A DNA stretch of 8,205 nucleotides, taken from Thermotogae bacterium (GTDB taxonomy: Bacteria > Thermotogota > Thermotogae > UBA12178). Below are positions 5,753-8,205 of this stretch, piece after piece (positions within the stretch are counted from its first letter, which is position 1; every line of letters begins with the position of its first letter). A program made the position numbers and the translations under genes. A model generated the notes under the pieces. The model was not told the DNA's origin, made no database searches, and was given only the letters and a program-made list of their open reading frames with translations. Where the stretch lies: the NCBI GenBank assembly GCA_003641795.1, contig QNAP01000071.1:1-8205 (forward strand), in the 5' to 3' direction.

Positions 5753-6366
5753 TACCCGTTTTAAGTTTGGATATGAAAGATCCCTTGGACTTTATAGAAA
5801 TGTACGGCTCCTTTGAACACGTGAAAGTGGGGCACAACCTTGCTGTAGAAGGGAGGAGGATCCTACATAAACTATCGAAGCGCGGTTTGAAAATCATACT
5901 GGATCTGAAGTTTATGGATATTCCTTCAACAGTGGCGCGTGCCATACGTTGCTGGGATCATCCCAGTGTTGTAGGCTTCACGGTCTGTGGCGCTGCAGGA
6001 ATTGGAAGTGTAAAGGCAGCACTTGAAAGTACCGACAAAACGATATTCTCCGTAATAAAACTTACCTCCTTAAAGGGTGCCCTGAATAATGGCCATATAC
6101 ATACCATCAAAAAGCTCGACGCGCTGGGTTCTTCCTTTGTCCTACCGCCATCGTGGGCGAAGCTCCTTAGAGATAGATTGAGGGGTGAGTTTTTAGTGCC
6201 CGGTGTACGAATGGAGGTTCCGGCAGGAGAACAGAAAGATATCGTAACCCTTGAGGAAATCGAGGGTATAGCCGATTATGCCATCTTGGGAAGGGAAGTG
6301 TACGCATGTGCAGATCCAGCAGGAAAGCTCGCGTGGATAAAGGGGGTGACGGAAAGGTGGAGATGA
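5749..6366 (+). CDS. pyrF: orotidine 5'-phosphate decarboxylase
   Basis: Protein of 205 aa, at the short end for bacterial OMP decarboxylase, that converts OMP to UMP, the last step of the pathway. The catalytic charge network DLKFMD (D52, K54, D57) is intact, followed by IPST where IPNT is more common. K26 in VKVG, PGVR (151-154), Q162 and GR (181-182) fit the phosphate- and base-binding positions of the family. GTG 5749 is the start: it overlaps the pyrD stop as GTGA, has GGGAGGT (5734-5740) at normal spacing, and yields the typical N-terminus IPVLSLDM. Its stop overlaps the pyrE start as ATGA. Nothing suggests loss of function. Confidence 0.94.
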   Translation: MIPVLSLDMKDPLDFIEMYGSFEHVKVGHNLAVEGRRILHKLSKRGLKIILDLKFMDIPSTVARAIRCWDHPSVVGFTVCGAAGIGSVKAALESTDKTIFSVIKLTSLKGALNNGHIHTIKKLDALGSSFVLPPSWAKLLRDRLRGEFLVPGVRMEVPAGEQKDIVTLEEIEGIADYAILGREVYACADPAGKLAWIKGVTERWR

Positions 6367-6920
6367 TAGAAATCTTACAGGGAAGCGGTGCGCTCATCGA
6401 GGGGCATTTCCTTCTCTCATCGAAGAAACATTCCTCTCATTATATACAGTGCGCTAGGCTTTTCGAAAGGCCTGAGCTGGGAGATTTGGTAGGTGAAGCA
6501 ATAGCTCGAAGAATCGAAAGATATCGCCCCAGCTTGGTGATCGGGCCAGCTATGGGAGGTGTTATACCTGCTTACACGGTGGCGGGGCCGCTCAACGCGC
6601 GAGCAGCTTTCACCGAGAGGGTAAACGATGCAATGATACTTCGCAGGGGTTTCCAAATAACCAAAGGAGAACGGGTGGCTGTTGTCGAAGATGTTGTGAC
6701 CACGGGGAGATCCGCCATGGAGGTAATGGAACTTGTAAAGCAATCTGGTGGGGTGGTGTGTTGCGTAGCAGCCGTTGTGGATAGAAGCGAGAAATCACCC
6801 GAATTCGGTGTTCCATTTCACTATTTGGTTCGTTTAGAGTTTCCCATCTATGAAGCAGAGGACTGCCCCCTTTGCAAGCAGAGGGTACCGTTGGTAAAGC
6901 CAGGGAGTAGAAAATCATAA
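6363..6920 (+). CDS. pyrE: orotate phosphoribosyltransferase
   Basis: Protein of 185 aa that joins orotate to PRPP to give OMP. The PRPP motif VAVVEDVVTTGRS (105-117) is clear, as are GPAMGGVIPAY (61-71), HFLLSSKKHS near the N-terminus (15-24) and RRGF (94-97). The C-terminus carries CPLCKQ with C168 and C171 and ends KPGSRKS, a tail I associate with Thermotoga-type OPRT; whether the cysteines bind metal is unknown. I chose ATG 6363, which overlaps the pyrF stop as ATGA and gives the expected MIEIL start. The in-frame GTG 6357 is possible because AGGGGGTGA (6341-6349) suits it better, adding two residues. The frame stays open back to 6306, but that stretch is the end of pyrF. Last gene of the operon; no clear intrinsic terminator follows. 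Confidence 0.94.
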   Translation: MIEILQGSGALIEGHFLLSSKKHSSHYIQCARLFERPELGDLVGEAIARRIERYRPSLVIGPAMGGVIPAYTVAGPLNARAAFTERVNDAMILRRGFQITKGERVAVVEDVVTTGRSAMEVMELVKQSGGVVCCVAAVVDRSEKSPEFGVPFHYLVRLEFPIYEAEDCPLCKQRVPLVKPGSRKS

Positions 6921-6965
6921 GTTTTCTCGATAGACTCAATCCCCAAAATCTCCTCTTTTTGGCAC

Positions 6966-6995
6966 CAAGTCTGCGAAAAAGTTTTATTCGACTTG
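6966..6995. repeat. imperfect inverted repeat overlapping the marR -35 region
   Basis: CAAGTC (6966-6971) pairs with GACTTG (6990-6995), with inner CGAA/TTCG as an alternative extension. The right arm includes the first three bases of the -35 box. There is no T-run, so it is not a convincing terminator for pyrE; an operator is possible. Confidence 0.3.
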
Positions 6996-7021
6996 ACAAG
7001 CGTGGCAATATGGGTCATAAT
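6993..7021 (+). promoter_or_regulatory. sigma-A type promoter for marR and the SDR gene
   Basis: A perfect TTGACA (6993-6998), a 17-base spacer and CATAAT (7016-7021, 5 of 6 consensus). It is the best promoter in the window and lies 47 bases before the marR start codon, so marR and the next gene form their own transcription unit downstream of pyrE. Confidence 0.8.
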
Positions 7022-7054
7022 AGTTCATGATATAAATCATTATTTTTTTGAACT
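7022..7054. promoter_or_regulatory. palindromic candidate operator over the marR transcription start
   Basis: Immediately after the -10 box, ATGAT-ATAA-ATCAT (7027-7040) is a perfect inverted repeat. It lies inside a wider pair AGTTCA (7022-7027) and TGAACT (7049-7054). MarR proteins usually bind AT-rich palindromes overlapping their own promoter, so autorepression is a reasonable inference. Binding by this protein is not shown. Confidence 0.5.
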
Positions 7055-7067
7055 AAGAGGTGATACG

Positions 7068-7514
7068 GTGTCAGAAATGCCTGAAACGGAAGAAATACTG
7101 GAGATGGTTTTCGATCTGGTGAGGGTTTTCTCTAAATCAATGCCTTTCACACCGGGTGCGGTGGAGATGAACACGCTGGAATTCTACGTCTTCATGTTTG
7201 TCGCTTTGAAGGGGCCGAACCCAATGAGCGAGATAGCGCGCAAACTTTCTGTGAGCAAGAGCAACATAACAGCTGTAGTTGATAAACTGGAAAGCAAGGG
7301 ATATTTGAAGAGGCTCCGTTCCTCTACAGATAGGCGCGTTGTCCACGTAACACTCACAGAAGGTGGAGAAGAGCTTTACGAAGGAATTCTCGAAAATTTC
7401 GAAAACATCATTCAGAAAGCCTTATCTCGGATTCCTCCTGAAGATTTGAGAATAATCTCAGAAGGATTCGAGCGGATGGTGAAAGTGTTCCTGAGAGAGG
7501 GAGAAAAGAGATGA
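7068..7514 (+). CDS. MarR-family winged helix-turn-helix transcriptional regulator
   Basis: Protein of 148 aa, the usual MarR length. The central winged HTH is plain: MSEIARKLSVSKSNITAVVD (53-72) followed by KLESKGYLKRL and the wing with the signature STDRRVVHVTLTEGG (86-100, D88-R89-R90). Long helices at both ends would form the dimer interface and a ligand pocket; the ligand cannot be predicted. GTG 7068 is preferred because AGAGGTGAT (7056-7064) sits 7 bases before it and the promoter and operator lie directly upstream; ATG 7077 is the alternative. The frame is open back to 6993, but that stretch is promoter DNA. It overlaps the next gene by ATGA, so regulator and SDR are co-expressed, and the SDR gene is a likely target. 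Confidence 0.92.
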   Translation: MSEMPETEEILEMVFDLVRVFSKSMPFTPGAVEMNTLEFYVFMFVALKGPNPMSEIARKLSVSKSNITAVVDKLESKGYLKRLRSSTDRRVVHVTLTEGGEELYEGILENFENIIQKALSRIPPEDLRIISEGFERMVKVFLREGEKR

Positions 7515-8205
7515 TCCTTGTAACAGGTGCCACAGGGCATTTGGGCAATGTGCTGGTAAGAGAGCTTGTTCGTATGGGTGAGAAAGTGCGCGCATTCGTC
7601 TTTCCAGGTGATGATATTGCTCCTATCGAAGATTTGGATGTCGAGATATTTTATGGGGATGTGCGGAACGAGGAGGACGTTAAAAACGCGATGGAAGATG
7701 TGGAACTGGTCTTTCATCTTGCGGCAGTGATCTCCATAACTCCATGGAAGAAGAGGCTGGTCTACGAAGTGAACGTAAAAGGAGCCGAAAACGTTCTAAA
7801 AGCGGCTGTGACTGAATCCGCCAGAATGGTTTATGTTTCCTCAGTTCATGCCTTCGCCGAGCCAGAAACCGGTGCAATGATCGACGAAAACACGCCCATA
7901 AATCCTGAGTTGACAACGGGAACCTACGGTAAATCGAAAGCCATCGCAACCCTTCGAATGATGGGAGCGGCAAGAGAAGGTGCGGACGTGGTCATTGTCT
8001 GCCCAACCGGAATAATTGGACCTTACGATTACAAAGGATCTGAGATGGGAAGAGTCTTTACGAAGTTTTTAAGGGGCAGGCTCAAAGTCTTCGTCGATGG
8101 ATCCTTCGACTTTGTGGATGTGAGAGATGTGGCAGAAGGACTTATCAAAGCAGCCGAACGCGGGAAAACGGGTGAAATTTACATTCTTGGGAACAGACCT
8201 GTGAC
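7511..8205 (+). CDS. NAD(P)-dependent epimerase/dehydratase-like extended SDR (3' end outside the window)
   Basis: 231 complete codons are visible; the gene runs off the window. The Rossmann motif TGATGHLG (5-12) opens the protein, followed by GDV (49-51), HLAA (69-72), YVSSVHAF (108-115) with the catalytic Ser region, YGKSK (139-143) with the Tyr-Lys pair, CPTGIIGPYD (164-173), and FVDVRDVAEG (201-210). This order is typical of extended SDRs related to dihydroflavonol-4-reductase, 3-beta-hydroxysteroid dehydrogenase-like and HpnA-like nucleoside-diphosphate-sugar epimerases. The Rossmann fold comes right at the N-terminus, so no domain is missing there. ATG 7511 overlaps the marR stop as ATGA, with the purine-rich AGAGGGAG a few bases upstream. 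The substrate cannot be assigned: sugar nucleotide, aldehyde or ketone are all possible. Confidence 0.88.
   Translation, partial: MILVTGATGHLGNVLVRELVRMGEKVRAFVFPGDDIAPIEDLDVEIFYGDVRNEEDVKNAMEDVELVFHLAAVISITPWKKRLVYEVNVKGAENVLKAAVTESARMVYVSSVHAFAEPETGAMIDENTPINPELTTGTYGKSKAIATLRMMGAAREGADVVIVCPTGIIGPYDYKGSEMGRVFTKFLRGRLKVFVDGSFDFVDVRDVAEGLIKAAERGKTGEIYILGNRPV

Noticed and set aside
6306..6362. N-terminal extension of pyrE to 6306
   Set aside because: The extra residues have no counterpart in OPRT, the stretch is the end of pyrF, and ATG 6363 overlaps the pyrF stop and gives the expected N-terminus.
6943..6962. CCAAAA/TTTTGG inverted repeat after pyrE as a terminator
   Set aside because: The six-pair stem is AT-rich and lacks a following T-tract, so it is not a credible intrinsic terminator in a thermophile.
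6993..7067. N-terminal extension of the MarR protein to 6993
   Set aside because: This stretch contains the -35, -10, palindrome and ribosome binding site; GTG 7068 has the right spacing.

Overview
The window looks like chromosomal DNA of a thermophilic member of the Thermotogota (Thermotoga/Pseudothermotoga-like). This rests on the compact, overlapping gene packing, strong AGGAGG-type ribosome binding sites, frequent GTG/TTG starts, K/E/R-rich proteins, and a PyrE whose Cys-Pro-Leu-Cys tail and overall sequence resemble Thermotoga OPRT as I remember it. No database search was possible, so the genus is an inference.

Layout. (1) Minus strand, 1-345: a broken, 5'-truncated remnant of a sigma-54-dependent (AAA+) transcriptional activator. 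(2) Minus strand, 385-1746: an intact dihydrolipoamide dehydrogenase. (3) 1747-2131: an AT-rich divergent intergenic region with candidate promoters and short repeats but no convincing gene. (4) 2132-2266: a leader encoding a short basic peptide whose stop codon lies in a strong intrinsic terminator, i.e. an attenuator. (5) Plus strand, 2290-6920: six pyrimidine genes in the order pyrB-pyrC-pyrK-pyrD-pyrF-pyrE, every neighbouring pair overlapping (38, 50, 13, 4 and 4 bp). (6) 6921-7067: a short intergenic region with a near-consensus promoter and palindromes over its start site. (7) Plus strand, 7068-8205: a MarR-family regulator and, overlapping it by 4 bp, an extended SDR/epimerase-like gene cut by the window end.

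The pyr genes cover de novo UMP synthesis from carbamoyl phosphate onward: PyrB makes carbamoyl aspartate, PyrC closes the ring, PyrD with its iron-sulfur flavoprotein partner PyrK oxidises dihydroorotate, PyrE adds ribose phosphate and PyrF decarboxylates OMP. Carbamoyl phosphate synthetase is not in the window, nor is any pyrR or pyrI.

The most interesting signals are the pyrBI-style translation-coupled attenuator in front of pyrB, a PyrK in which the usual glycine-rich NAD-binding motif is replaced, and a dihydroorotase lacking the usual N-terminal ~45 residues. I see no CRISPR array, tRNA, rRNA or intact mobile element.
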